A stretch of DNA of 64,000 bases from a virus. Below, piece after piece: positions 27,515 to 36,686 of this stretch. The notes under the pieces were generated by a model. It did no database searches. It saw only the letters and a program-made list of their open reading frames with translations, and was not told where the DNA came from. The stretch spans positions 372,001 through 436,000 of IMG/VR virus record IMGVR_UViG_3300027749_002876, one strand, 5' to 3'. A program made the translations under genes and the position numbers. Numbering within the stretch: the first letter of the stretch is position 1; each line of letters starts with the position of its first letter.

Positions 27515-28983
27515 AAATTAACGTCACCAAACGCTCTGGTATAAAAGAGCCGCTTACTCTGGAAAAATGGCAAGCGCAAGTAGCAAAAGTATGTAAGGGA
27601 ATAGCAGACGTTAGCCCTTCAATGATAGAAATAAAATCACAACTACACTTCTATGATGGCATCACCACTACCGAAATTGATGAGATTACACTACGTGCTA
27701 TCGTTGACTTGATTGATGTAGAAAATAATACTGATATAGGTCATACAAACTATCAATACGTAGCAGGTAAACAACGTGTCAGTATGTTGAGGAAGGATGT
27801 ATATGGTAGCTATAATGTGCCGCATCTCTATGAAATAGTTAAAAAGAATGTAGAGACCGGTCTTTATACTGATGAACTATTGTCATGGTATAATGAAGAA
27901 GATTGGAACAAGATGAATGACATGTTGGATCATTCTAAAGACGAAAGTTATAGTTATGCCGCCATTGAACAATTGATTGAAAAATACTTAGTAAAGAATC
28001 GTAGTACGAAAGAAATATATGAAACGCCACAAATTAGATACATGGTTGCAGCCGCAACAGTCTTCCATAGTGAAGAACCAAACAGTGCAAGAATGCGATA
28101 CATTAAAGAATACTATACAGCAGCCAGTGACGGATTATTCACACTTGCAACCCCCGTACTTGCCGGCTTGGGAACGCCTACTAAACAATTTAGTAGTTGC
28201 GTTCTTATTCGCTCGGATGATGATTTGGACAGTATTTTCGCATCCGGGGAAATGATGGCAAAGTATGCCAGCAAACGTGCTGGTATTGGTTTAGAAATTG
28301 GTAGACTACGTTCATTGGGTAGTCCTATTCGTGGTGGCGAAATAATGCACACCGGCATGATACCATTCTTAAAGAAATGGTTCGGAGACTTAAGAAGTTG
28401 CAGTCAAGGAGGTATTCGTAATGCAAGTGCTACTGTATTTTATCCCATTTGGCATCATCAGTTTGATGACCTTATCGTACTTAAAAACAATCAAGGAACC
28501 GATGAAACACGTGTCAGGTTCATGGACTATGGGGTTGTTCTTAGTGCATTCTTCTGGAGAAGATTTAAAAATAAAGAACAAATAACATTCTTTGATCCAA
28601 ATGAAGTGCCAGACTTATATCAAGCATTCTATAGTAATACTGAATTATTTGAAGAACTATATGTTAAATATGAAAAACGTAAAGACTTAAGAAAGAAAAC
28701 AATGAGTGCTGAAGAAGTATTCAAGAGTGGCATTCTTAAAGAACGAACAGATACAGGGCGTATCTACTTAGTGTTCGTTGACAATGTTATGAGTCAAGGA
28801 CCATTTGATCCTGAATATCATACAATTTATCAATCCAACCTTTGCTTAGAGGTACTTTTGCCGACAAAGAGTTTTAAGAAGATCGATCCGACTAGAAAAT
28901 TGATTCGGGTTAAAAAGTCCAATGTTGATGAGTTTATGAAAACTAAACCCACAGACATAGTTAAGATTAGGAAGATAAAATAG
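27511..28983 (+). CDS. nrdA: Ribonucleotide reductase class Ia large subunit, N-terminal fragment (NrdA-a, 490 aa)
   Basis: Class Ia RNR alpha subunit reduces NDPs to dNDPs. Residues 1-95 form the ATP-cone (VTKRSGIKEPLTLEKW). The first redox-active cysteine is in KQFSSCVLI, and the catalytic Asn-x-Cys-x-Glu triad is in YQSNLCLEVLLPT near residue 445. The fragment ends 40 residues later at TAG (28981-28983), before the second redox cysteine, the radical-transfer tyrosines and the C-terminal Cys pair. Those are in the second fragment at 29784. A GIY-YIG endonuclease gene separates the two. The enzyme could be active only if both pieces associate, as known for phage Aeh1 split NrdA, or if an intron is spliced. 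Confidence 0.92.
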   Translation: MKINVTKRSGIKEPLTLEKWQAQVAKVCKGIADVSPSMIEIKSQLHFYDGITTTEIDEITLRAIVDLIDVENNTDIGHTNYQYVAGKQRVSMLRKDVYGSYNVPHLYEIVKKNVETGLYTDELLSWYNEEDWNKMNDMLDHSKDESYSYAAIEQLIEKYLVKNRSTKEIYETPQIRYMVAAATVFHSEEPNSARMRYIKEYYTAASDGLFTLATPVLAGLGTPTKQFSSCVLIRSDDDLDSIFASGEMMAKYASKRAGIGLEIGRLRSLGSPIRGGEIMHTGMIPFLKKWFGDLRSCSQGGIRNASATVFYPIWHHQFDDLIVLKNNQGTDETRVRFMDYGVVLSAFFWRRFKNKEQITFFDPNEVPDLYQAFYSNTELFEELYVKYEKRKDLRKKTMSAEEVFKSGILKERTDTGRIYLVFVDNVMSQGPFDPEYHTIYQSNLCLEVLLPTKSFKKIDPTRKLIRVKKSNVDEFMKTKPTDIVKIRKIK

Positions 28984-29004
28984 TAGGTAATAGTATTTCA
29001 AGCA

Positions 29005-29010
29005 TAAATA
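29005..29010 (+). promoter_or_regulatory. TAAATA box before GIY-YIG gene
   Basis: CATAAATA lies 21 nt before the endonuclease ATG, with AGAGGA as ribosome binding site between. Late expression of intron or intergenic endonucleases is known in T4. Confidence 0.55.
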
Positions 29011-29031
29011 AGACTAGAGGAAATAATTTTT

Positions 29032-29787
29032 ATGAAGAAATATATTGTCTATTGTCACACATTAAATGGCAAGAAATACATAGGATATACAGGTAAAACA
29101 ATGGAAGAACGATTACAGGATCATATCGGCGAAGCATTAGAAGGAAGTGATAGACATTTCCATCGTGCTATCAATAAGTATGGATATGAGAACATCGTTT
29201 CAGATGTGTTAGCAGAAGTATACACCAAAGATGAAGCCAAAAAGTTAGAAGAAACATTCGTTGAAAAGTTAGATACCTTCAAAAACGGATACAATATGAC
29301 TCGGGGCGGAGATGGTGGAAATACCCTTGAAAAATATACAGAAGAAAAGATGATAGAGCACCGTAAGTTAAAGTCGTTTAATTCAACCGGAATGAATAAT
29401 AGTAATGCTAAACCCAGTATTACCAAAGAGATGCTAATAGATGTAGTGTATCAGTTTTGTATAGAAAACAATAAGCAAGGAGGTTACTTGCTTAGAAAAG
29501 AAATTGAAGCAGTCCTTAAGGAAAAGTTAGGTGTTAGTCAAATGATTTTAAAAAATAGGATTGACAATGGATTTAAACAACTAGTAGAAGAAGTAAACAA
29601 AAAGTTAGATGTGCTAGTTAAGTATGATCCTTACTATAGAAGCGAAGACCATCGCAAACAATTATCATCAGCAACCTCAAGACATCGCTGGGCAACAAAC
29701 GGCATTAAAAATATTAAACTTAATGAAAAAGATTTAGAAAAGTTCCTGAAAGAGAACATGACATACAAAAAAGGCAGAACATTATGA
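29032..29787 (+). CDS. GIY-YIG homing endonuclease inserted in nrdA (251 aa)
   Basis: The N-terminal catalytic module contains YIVYCHTLNGKKYIGYTGKT (the GIY-YIG-type strands) followed by Arg in MEERLQDH, then Glu in KKLEETFVEKLDTFKNGYN. The C-terminal half is Lys-rich and probably binds DNA. The gene fills nearly all of the roughly 800-nt insertion between the nrdA halves and its stop overlaps the nrdA-b start (ATGA). It has its own TAAATA box and ribosome binding site. It would cleave uninterrupted nrdA alleles to spread itself. Confidence 0.88.
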   Translation: MKKYIVYCHTLNGKKYIGYTGKTMEERLQDHIGEALEGSDRHFHRAINKYGYENIVSDVLAEVYTKDEAKKLEETFVEKLDTFKNGYNMTRGGDGGNTLEKYTEEKMIEHRKLKSFNSTGMNNSNAKPSITKEMLIDVVYQFCIENNKQGGYLLRKEIEAVLKEKLGVSQMILKNRIDNGFKQLVEEVNKKLDVLVKYDPYYRSEDHRKQLSSATSRHRWATNGIKNIKLNEKDLEKFLKENMTYKKGRTL

Positions 29788-30800
29788 ACAAACTATACGA
29801 AGAAATAGAATATCTACCTGAAGAATTAGATGACGAATATGATTATTATGAGGTTGACGAAGTTGAGGGGAGGGTGGCCCTCTGTACTCTCGGGTCAATA
29901 AATTGGGGTGCGTTCCGTAACCCAGAAGACATGCGCCGTGCTTGCCGCATATTGCATCGTAGCCTCAATAACATTCTTGACTATCAAGACTTTCTATCCA
30001 TTCAATCTAAACTATCAAACGATGAAATCAGACCTCTTGGAATTGGAATCACTAATCTTGCCTACTGGCACGCCAAGCGAAGTCTCAAGTACGGAGAAAA
30101 AGACGCATTGGCTGAAGTCAAGACGTGGATGGAACACTTATCCTTCTATTTAACTGAAGCAAGTGTGGAACTAGCACAAGAGCGTGGTCGTTGTGAACAT
30201 AGCGATAAAACACGTTATGGGCAAGGCATCTTTCCCTGGGAACTACGTGCTAAAGGTGTAAACGAATTAACTAACTTTGATCCAGAACTTAATTGGGAAG
30301 GACTACGTGCTATGATGCGTAGTTATGGTGTCCGTAATGCTACACAAATGGCCGTTGCTCCTGTAGAATCTAGTTCAGTGGTAATTAACAGTACCAATGG
30401 TATTGAGTTGCCAATGAGTTTGATAAGTGTTAAAGAAAGCAAGGCAGGAAGTTTTGTACAAGTTGTTCCCGAATATCATAAGTTGAAAAACAAATATCAA
30501 TTGATGTGGGATCAAAAAGATTGTGATGGTTACTTAAAAACAGCGGCAGTGATTGCAGCCTATGTTGACCAAAGTATAAGTACTAACACATTCTATAACC
30601 CTGCACATTTCCCTGAACGTAAAGTTCCAACAACATTGATTGCTAAGAACTTAATGCAAGCTCATTATTGGGGACTAAAGACATTCTACTATAGCTTGAT
30701 TAACAAAGCAGGTAGTAAGAGCCAAGATGAAACTGTATTAGATTTGCCAAGTGGCTTTAATGATATGGATGAAGAAGATTGCGAAGCTTGTAAATTATAA
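29784..30800 (+). CDS. nrdA: Ribonucleotide reductase large subunit, C-terminal fragment (NrdA-b, 338 aa)
   Basis: The fragment begins with an acidic stretch (MNKLYEEIEYLPEELDDEYDY), then GRVALCTLGSINWG, which holds the second redox-active cysteine. Radical-transfer tyrosines are in LKTFYYSLINKAG. The C-terminal tail EDCEACKL has the Cys-x-x-Cys pair that receives electrons from glutaredoxin. Together with NrdA-a it supplies every recognised catalytic residue. The start is coupled to the endonuclease stop (ATGA overlap), with only a weak ribosome binding site of its own. Confidence 0.92.
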   Translation: MNKLYEEIEYLPEELDDEYDYYEVDEVEGRVALCTLGSINWGAFRNPEDMRRACRILHRSLNNILDYQDFLSIQSKLSNDEIRPLGIGITNLAYWHAKRSLKYGEKDALAEVKTWMEHLSFYLTEASVELAQERGRCEHSDKTRYGQGIFPWELRAKGVNELTNFDPELNWEGLRAMMRSYGVRNATQMAVAPVESSSVVINSTNGIELPMSLISVKESKAGSFVQVVPEYHKLKNKYQLMWDQKDCDGYLKTAAVIAAYVDQSISTNTFYNPAHFPERKVPTTLIAKNLMQAHYWGLKTFYYSLINKAGSKSQDETVLDLPSGFNDMDEEDCEACKL

Positions 30801-30809
30801 AGGAAAAAA

Positions 30810-31886
30810 ATGATTAAAAATATATTAATAGGATTATTGATTAGTATAGCATTAGTAGCTAAGGCAGAAGATGCACCAACCACATTATCAAACTCAGGAA
30901 CTATAAGCCCTTATAAGGCCGAGCGTGGTGGAATATTCTTAGCACCAGATTTACTTCTTGTAATTCCAGGAAACACTAAGCTTGACATAAGCACACAACC
31001 GTGGGTAGATTCTTCAAATAACACAATTGTTATTTCAAAGATGCCATACGTTAGTGGTACCAAGTATGCTAAAGATTATGCAAAAGAAGGAAGTGTATTC
31101 ACTATAACTAGTGATAAAAAGTACCGTTATTTTAAAGGTAATGGATTACCATCAACTGTAATGGGAGAGTATCCGGTACAACAAGGAACTGAAGCATACA
31201 AGTATTACAGTGTTGCACCCGGTGGACATGATTTTAGAACAGGCATTCCTGGATCAGACTACTCAAGCGCCGCGGCAATTGGCATTAGTCCTTATAGACT
31301 AGTTGTTCAACTACCAAAACATCCAAAACCTAGTGCTACTCCAAATCCAATTGCTTCATTGCCAATTGGTGTAACACTAACCGGTACTGTGTGGCATTTT
31401 GAATTAGCAAATGCCAGTGGCACTGCATGGTATAATCCAACTTCATTATTACCAATTGACCAATGCTGGGGACATCCTTATGCTCAACAATATCACTTGC
31501 ATGGTTATTCATGGAAGTGTTTCCCTAATCAAGGAACAGAAGGACATTCACCATTGTTTGGTTATGCATTTGATGGCTTTGGCATCTATGGCCCTAGAGG
31601 CGATGATGGTAAAATGGTTACCAATGAGCAACTAGATGAATGTCACGGACATACTCATCCAGTACTATGGGATGGCAAAATGAAAAACATCTATCACTAT
31701 CACTTGAACAATGAATTTCCATATAGCATCGGTTGCTTCAGGGGTAAAGTTGACTATGCCAAAGCATTAGGGTCGCCTGATATGAATGCACATGGTAAAA
31801 TGGTTCATGGCACACCGAGCCATAAACACAAAGAAGATGAAAGTCTCCCACATATTATGATTATTCCAAGGAAACCGTTTCAATGA
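30810..31886 (+). CDS. Secreted YHYH-domain protein (358 aa)
   Basis: Residues 1-19 are a signal peptide (MIKNILIGLLISIALVAKA). The C-terminal half contains LDECHGHTHPVLWDGKMKN, YHYHLNNEFPYSIGCF and GYAFDGFGIYGPRG, the conserved blocks of the YHYH family, whose function is unknown and which is rich in possible metal-binding His. It sits between nrdA-b and nrdB and overlaps the nrdB start by 4 nt (ATGA), an unexpected position for a secreted protein. It may be an accessory gene captured within the RNR operon. Confidence 0.8.
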   Translation: MIKNILIGLLISIALVAKAEDAPTTLSNSGTISPYKAERGGIFLAPDLLLVIPGNTKLDISTQPWVDSSNNTIVISKMPYVSGTKYAKDYAKEGSVFTITSDKKYRYFKGNGLPSTVMGEYPVQQGTEAYKYYSVAPGGHDFRTGIPGSDYSSAAAIGISPYRLVVQLPKHPKPSATPNPIASLPIGVTLTGTVWHFELANASGTAWYNPTSLLPIDQCWGHPYAQQYHLHGYSWKCFPNQGTEGHSPLFGYAFDGFGIYGPRGDDGKMVTNEQLDECHGHTHPVLWDGKMKNIYHYHLNNEFPYSIGCFRGKVDYAKALGSPDMNAHGKMVHGTPSHKHKEDESLPHIMIIPRKPFQ

Positions 31887-32983
31887 GCAAACAACAATAT
31901 AACTTACACACAAAGACAGATTATTTGAATAGAAAAATGTTTTTGGACCCGGAAGGTCCCGTAACCATTCAAAGATTTGAAGAAGTAAAATATAAAAAGA
32001 TTGTAGACTTTGAAACAACCGCACGTGGTTTCTTCTGGGTTCCAGAAGAAGTCAGTCTTACTAAAGATGCCAATGATTTCAAAGATTCAAGCGATGCAGT
32101 TAAACATATCTTTACCAGTAATCTATTACGTCAAACAGCATTAGATAGTTTACAAGGGCGCGGCCCTAGTCAAGTGTTTGCACCTGTCATATCATTACCA
32201 GAACTTGAAGCATTAGTTTACAACTGGACGTTCTTTGAAACTAACATTCACAGTCGTAGTTATAGTCACATCATTCGTAACATTTACAATGTACCTAAAG
32301 ATGTATTCAATACTATACATGATACAAAAGAGATTGTAGACATGGCAAGCAGTGTCGGTCGTTACTATGATGAATTGCACAAAGTAAATTGTCGTAAAGA
32401 GTTGGGTGAAAATATTAATGAAAAAGAACATATCAAAGCAATTTATATGGCACTACATGCTAGTTATGCATTAGAAGCATTTAGATTTATGGTAAGTTTT
32501 GCTACTAGTTTAGCAATGGTTGAGAACAAAATCTTTATTGGTAATGGCAATATTATCAGTTTAATTCTCCAAGATGAACTTCTTCATAAAGGTTGGACTG
32601 CTTACCTTATTAATCAGGTAGTTAAAGAAGATAGTCGTTTTGCACAAGTTAAATTGGAGTGCGAAGCTGAAGTTTATCAACTCTACTTGGATGTTATTCG
32701 TGAAGAAAAAGAGTGGGCAGACTATCTGTTTAAGATGGGTCCAGTTATTGGCTTGAATGCAACAGTGTTAAAAGACTTTGTTGATTATACTGCTGTGGGT
32801 GCATTAAAAGAAATTGGTATACGATATAATAATCCTGCACCAAAGAGTACACCTATTCCTTGGTTTAATAAACATAGTGATACAAGTAAAAAACAATCTG
32901 CATTGCAAGAAACCGAATCAACAAATTATGTTATAGGTGTAATGAGTGAATCATTAAACTATGATGACTTGCCTAATATATAA
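31883..32983 (+). CDS. nrdB: Ribonucleotide reductase class Ia small subunit (366 aa)
   Basis: This subunit carries the diiron-tyrosyl radical cofactor. Visible ligands are Glu and His in FFETNIHSRSY with the radical Tyr at its end, Glu in ASYALEAFRF, and Glu/His in QDELLHKGW. The first Asp ligand region precedes SLPELEALV. The C-terminus SLNYDDLPNI fits the tail that docks into NrdA. The length is usual. The gene follows the YHYH gene by overlap and precedes glutaredoxin by 11 nt. Confidence 0.93.
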   Translation: MSKQQYNLHTKTDYLNRKMFLDPEGPVTIQRFEEVKYKKIVDFETTARGFFWVPEEVSLTKDANDFKDSSDAVKHIFTSNLLRQTALDSLQGRGPSQVFAPVISLPELEALVYNWTFFETNIHSRSYSHIIRNIYNVPKDVFNTIHDTKEIVDMASSVGRYYDELHKVNCRKELGENINEKEHIKAIYMALHASYALEAFRFMVSFATSLAMVENKIFIGNGNIISLILQDELLHKGWTAYLINQVVKEDSRFAQVKLECEAEVYQLYLDVIREEKEWADYLFKMGPVIGLNATVLKDFVDYTAVGALKEIGIRYNNPAPKSTPIPWFNKHSDTSKKQSALQETESTNYVIGVMSESLNYDDLPNI

Positions 32984-32994
32984 GGAGAATAAAA

Positions 32995-33225
32995 ATGAAA
33001 GCAGTTATTTGGTCCCGTTACCATTGTCCTTATTGCGACCAAGCAAAGGCATTACTAACACAAAAGGGTATTCCGTTTGAAGAAAAGAAAATTGGGGACG
33101 GATACACTAAAGAAGAATTATTAGAAGCAGTACCAACTGCCAGAACAGTACCACAAATCTTTTTAGATGATGAATTGATTGGTGGATTTACAGAATTAAA
33201 ACAAAAATTAACAGAAAGTATCTAA
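32995..33225 (+). CDS. grx: Glutaredoxin (76 aa)
   Basis: A small thioredoxin-fold protein with active site CPYC at residues 11-14, the cis-Pro segment ARTVPQIF and the C-terminal GG(F)TEL motif. It would reduce the Cys pair of NrdA-b. The ribosome binding site is AAGGAG. The stop overlaps the next ATG (TAATG). Confidence 0.92.
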   Translation: MKAVIWSRYHCPYCDQAKALLTQKGIPFEEKKIGDGYTKEELLEAVPTARTVPQIFLDDELIGGFTELKQKLTESI

Positions 33226-33530
33226 TGCAAATAGCAATCCAACCAAACTCAGTATATACATTTAAACTTAACTCAGGGGAAGAACTGATAGCGAAAGTGA
33301 TTCAAGCAGGTAGTGAATTCATTAAAATTGAAGAGCCAGTATCTATTGCCCCTACACAACAAGGTATGCAAATGATTCCTAGTGTATTCACTGCAAATCC
33401 GAAGGGTGAATTTAAGCTAAATACTAGTAGTATTGCTCTTTATGCTGAAACGGATGACAGTATAAAAGACAAATATTTAGAAGCAACAACTGGTATTAAG
33501 ATACCTAGTAAAAAAATCGTATTGGGGTAA
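33225..33530 (+). CDS. Small Sm-like/beta-barrel phage protein (101 aa)
   Basis: The segment VYTFKLNSGEELIAKVIQ, followed by a hydrophobic strand and SVFTANPKGEFKLN, resembles small Sm-like beta-barrel proteins that are frequent in T4-like cyanophages. The role is unknown; RNA binding is possible but unproven. It is translationally coupled to glutaredoxin. Confidence 0.6.
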   Translation: MQIAIQPNSVYTFKLNSGEELIAKVIQAGSEFIKIEEPVSIAPTQQGMQMIPSVFTANPKGEFKLNTSSIALYAETDDSIKDKYLEATTGIKIPSKKIVLG

Positions 33531-33531
33531 A

Positions 33532-33816
33532 ATGGCAAAACTAAGTCGTGTAGGTGACAAGAATCAAGAGGGCGGCGCCATCGTAAGAGGTGCTGGTACT
33601 GTCTTTGCCAATGGAATCCAAGTTGGTATACACGTTAGTACAATTACTCCGCATGCTCCTTGGAGTAAAAAAGGTCATCCACCACACAAAGCCGCTACAA
33701 CTACAAGTGCTAGTCCAACAGTATTTGCTGAAGGTAGTGCGGTACTTAGAGTAGGGTCAGGAAACAGTTGCGGTCACAGTATCGTTGATGGTAGTCCTGA
33801 TGTATTTTGTCCATGA
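33532..33816 (+). CDS. PAAR-repeat spike-tip protein (94 aa)
   Basis: PAAR features are visible throughout: MAKLSRVGDKNQEGG, GHPPHKAATTTSASPTVFAEG, VLRVGSGNSCGHSIVDGSPDVF. His and Cys residues are positioned to bind a metal at the apex. Such proteins cap the central spike of myovirus baseplates (like T4 gp5.4) and pierce the outer membrane. The stop overlaps the next ATG (ATGA). Confidence 0.92.
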   Translation: MAKLSRVGDKNQEGGAIVRGAGTVFANGIQVGIHVSTITPHAPWSKKGHPPHKAATTTSASPTVFAEGSAVLRVGSGNSCGHSIVDGSPDVFCP

Positions 33817-35057
33817 GCGATTCAGGAAAACAAAGCCCACTTGGTGTTAATACACTAAGTTCATTACTACAAAATAAAGGGTTTAACATAAACCCTATCA
33901 TGGTTGAATATACCGGTGTTAGTACTAGTAAAACATCTGCTACAAACTTAGGTATAATTGTTAATAATTCATGTTTACGATTACTTACATATGCTATCAA
34001 TGATGCATATGGTAGGGGACAAGTTAACACATCAACATACAATAATCTAATTACAATTGGTTCTACAACCATACCTGCATTAGGTAATAGCAAAGCACCT
34101 ACATTTAATTGGACGGGTTATCCCAACTGGGCTAGTGATTATACTAAAACCAATGAAGTAACACGTTGGGGTTATGTAAGATTGTTTGCACTTCAAGGTT
34201 ATAATGAATTTAATTATAACAATGGCTTACCAGAATATAAAGATTATCTGTCAGCCTTTATGGCGGCAAGTAGTTTTGTTGAGAATTCTAACAAAGCTAT
34301 TATGTCAATGACAAATTCGCAAGACTTTTTAGATGGCACGTATAGTAATATGAATGATTTGATTAGTGCTGATATTGCTGGAATAAGTTTAGCAACATCA
34401 GCATTTGGTCGTGATTTAATTACCAGTGGCAAAGCAATCAACTTATCAACGATATCAACATTTGGTTTACCATCTAATTTATTATCAACATTACAACAAT
34501 ATAATTGTATAACAAAAGATGTGAGTTTAGCTATATTAGCATCTGGACTACAATTAGATGAATTAAGTCAATTGTTATCTAATATCAATTCTGCCACAAA
34601 AGAACAACAACGTAGACTATATGGTGCATTTAATCTTATAGTAGGCGATAGCCTTAATGATGTATTAGTAACATTGAATTGTAAAACACGTGGAGTAGAA
34701 TCGTTAGCAGATTTGTTAAATCCAAAAAAGTTATTTCCTAATAGTTATCAAACACTAACTGTTCCTGTTTACAATACAACTAGGGCTCCTACTAATAGTA
34801 AGACATATTATCCTATATACAGTAACGGGTCTACCAATGGTAATCTTAATAGTCCTTTAGTATCAAATCAAATTGGTACACAAACACCTACCGGAACACC
34901 ACCTATAGCAGAATCTATAATAACTCAACCAGAAACTGCTGTTATACAAAATGCAGTTGCCACAACCATTGCTGATGTAAATGCCGGTGGTGGAGATGGC
35001 GGTGGTGGAGATGGAGGCGGCGGTGGCGGTGGTGGTGGTGGCGGAGGTGCAATGTAA
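33813..35057 (+). CDS. Baseplate/virion structural protein with poly-Gly tail (414 aa)
   Basis: I chose ATG 33813, overlapping the PAAR stop; a TTG two codons earlier would also fit. The middle part (NWASDYTKTNEVTRWGYVRLFALQGYNEFNYNNG) looks like virion proteins of uncultured T4-like phages. The C-terminal 25 residues are nearly all Gly with two Asp. Its location behind PAAR and overlap with the next structural gene suggest a baseplate component. Confidence 0.65.
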   Translation: MSDSGKQSPLGVNTLSSLLQNKGFNINPIMVEYTGVSTSKTSATNLGIIVNNSCLRLLTYAINDAYGRGQVNTSTYNNLITIGSTTIPALGNSKAPTFNWTGYPNWASDYTKTNEVTRWGYVRLFALQGYNEFNYNNGLPEYKDYLSAFMAASSFVENSNKAIMSMTNSQDFLDGTYSNMNDLISADIAGISLATSAFGRDLITSGKAINLSTISTFGLPSNLLSTLQQYNCITKDVSLAILASGLQLDELSQLLSNINSATKEQQRRLYGAFNLIVGDSLNDVLVTLNCKTRGVESLADLLNPKKLFPNSYQTLTVPVYNTTRAPTNSKTYYPIYSNGSTNGNLNSPLVSNQIGTQTPTGTPPIAESIITQPETAVIQNAVATTIADVNAGGGDGGGGDGGGGGGGGGGGGAM

Positions 35058-36676
35058 TGGCAATACTTTCTCAAAATCTTAGAATAGTATCAGAACGTGA
35101 AGATTCAATTGATTCTATTGGTGCAGCCTATGCACCTCCTACTAGTGGAACAACTAAAGTTATAGATGATACTATAACAGTACCCACAAATAATAAAAAT
35201 GTACAACAATTTCCCATAGGATTTGGATCATATCTAGATGGTATATTGCCACCAAATTTAGCAACAGCAGCCGGCGCATTTAGTGTATCAATGCAACAAG
35301 TTAAAAATATATCTTCTATCCCAATAGAAAAGTTTGCACAAGTTGTAACTAATATTGAGACCATTAATGGTCTACAAGTAAATGGAACTAGTGTTCCGGT
35401 AGATAATACATTAGTAAGTGGATCATTACCATTGGTAGCATTAGGTAGTGGGCCATATGGAACGTATACCATGAGTGACTTCTTTGGGTGTATGACTGGA
35501 CTACCTTATATAGGTATAGATATTCTTGGATTAATTAATGCATTGGAAACACCCGTATTGTATAACATATACAAACAATTATATTTGGCAGTGACTTGGG
35601 AGGGTGCAACTGCAACTTGGAATGGTAGTTCATTCACCTATACAAATAGAGGTGGAGGATATACCAATGCACCTACTGTAACAGTAGGTGGTAATCCTGC
35701 AATTGCTACAATAGGTACCGATTCTACCAATATAGTTACATTTGGTAGAATAATATCAATAAGTTATTCTGGCATAGCAAGCACGGTAGTAATAGACCCT
35801 CCACCCGGGGGTGGATGGCCTACAATGAATACAGTTGTGCAAGGTTACATTGACGCTGCCAATGCAGAAATATTAGCAATACAAACTAGTAAACAAAGAT
35901 TAGCTGAACAGATGAATACTAATTGGAATCTTACTGGAACTCAATTAACTATTGAACAACGTGCATTAAGTACTGCTTTACCAGTACCAGTACCAACAAT
36001 TGCCCCAATTACAGATTTAGCACAATTTCCTACTACACAATATGCATTTACTGATTCAGTTCCACAATTTGCATTGAATACAGATCCACATATGCAAGCA
36101 CAGAGTATTGAAGCAATAGCTAACACATGCTTACCCGGTGGACAAAGTATAGTGGGTATGATGCGTGAATCACGAAATCAAGCTAGATTGACACAAATTG
36201 GCATTTCATTAGACAATAATATCAGTGATTCAATTACAGTAGTAGAAAACAAAACGTTATTAGCAAATGGCTCAATTAATAATTCACCTCCTGCAAAATT
36301 AAGTCAAGTTGATTGTAATACTGGAAATGAAGTTACCACCAACCCATATGGTTTTTATAATCCAGAGAATAATAATTACTATGTTACTAACCCTGCTTAT
36401 TTGGGAGCAGGTGGCGCAGTCAATGTTGGTAATAATAATGGCTGGACAGGTTCCGGACAAGTTGGTGGTGGATCTACGCCAGCGTTGCCTTCTGCGGTAG
36501 ATGTTGGTAATGCTACTGCACTAGGATCATTTGCAGGTTCTCCTTATACAAATATCATACCTGCAAATTTAAATGTATTATACACATCTAAGAATTTGTT
36601 ACCATCTACCTACACTATCCCAGAAGCAATTGATGAAGTTATTCGTTGTAATTGTGACTGCTGGGATATGATTTAA
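35057..36676 (+). CDS. Virion structural protein (539 aa)
   Basis: No signal peptide or enzyme motif is seen. A segment at residues about 190-240 (TYTNRGGGYTNAPTVTVGGNPA) is a beta-repeat typical of phage structural proteins. A helical stretch (AAGAFSVSMQQVKNISSIPIE) lies nearer the N-terminus. The C-terminal IRCNCDCWDMI holds three Cys. The start overlaps the preceding gene by 1 nt. It probably belongs with the PAAR and poly-Gly proteins in baseplate or tail-tip assembly. Confidence 0.65.
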   Translation: MAILSQNLRIVSEREDSIDSIGAAYAPPTSGTTKVIDDTITVPTNNKNVQQFPIGFGSYLDGILPPNLATAAGAFSVSMQQVKNISSIPIEKFAQVVTNIETINGLQVNGTSVPVDNTLVSGSLPLVALGSGPYGTYTMSDFFGCMTGLPYIGIDILGLINALETPVLYNIYKQLYLAVTWEGATATWNGSSFTYTNRGGGYTNAPTVTVGGNPAIATIGTDSTNIVTFGRIISISYSGIASTVVIDPPPGGGWPTMNTVVQGYIDAANAEILAIQTSKQRLAEQMNTNWNLTGTQLTIEQRALSTALPVPVPTIAPITDLAQFPTTQYAFTDSVPQFALNTDPHMQAQSIEAIANTCLPGGQSIVGMMRESRNQARLTQIGISLDNNISDSITVVENKTLLANGSINNSPPAKLSQVDCNTGNEVTTNPYGFYNPENNNYYVTNPAYLGAGGAVNVGNNNGWTGSGQVGGGSTPALPSAVDVGNATALGSFAGSPYTNIIPANLNVLYTSKNLLPSTYTIPEAIDEVIRCNCDCWDMI

Positions 36677-36686
36677 AGTATCAACT

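Noticed and set aside
28984-29031. Group I intron in nrdA
   Set aside because: Only about 50 nt of the insertion are non-coding, too little for a visible intron core, and the endonuclease gene overlaps the second exon start. A structure hidden inside the coding part cannot be excluded without a model search.
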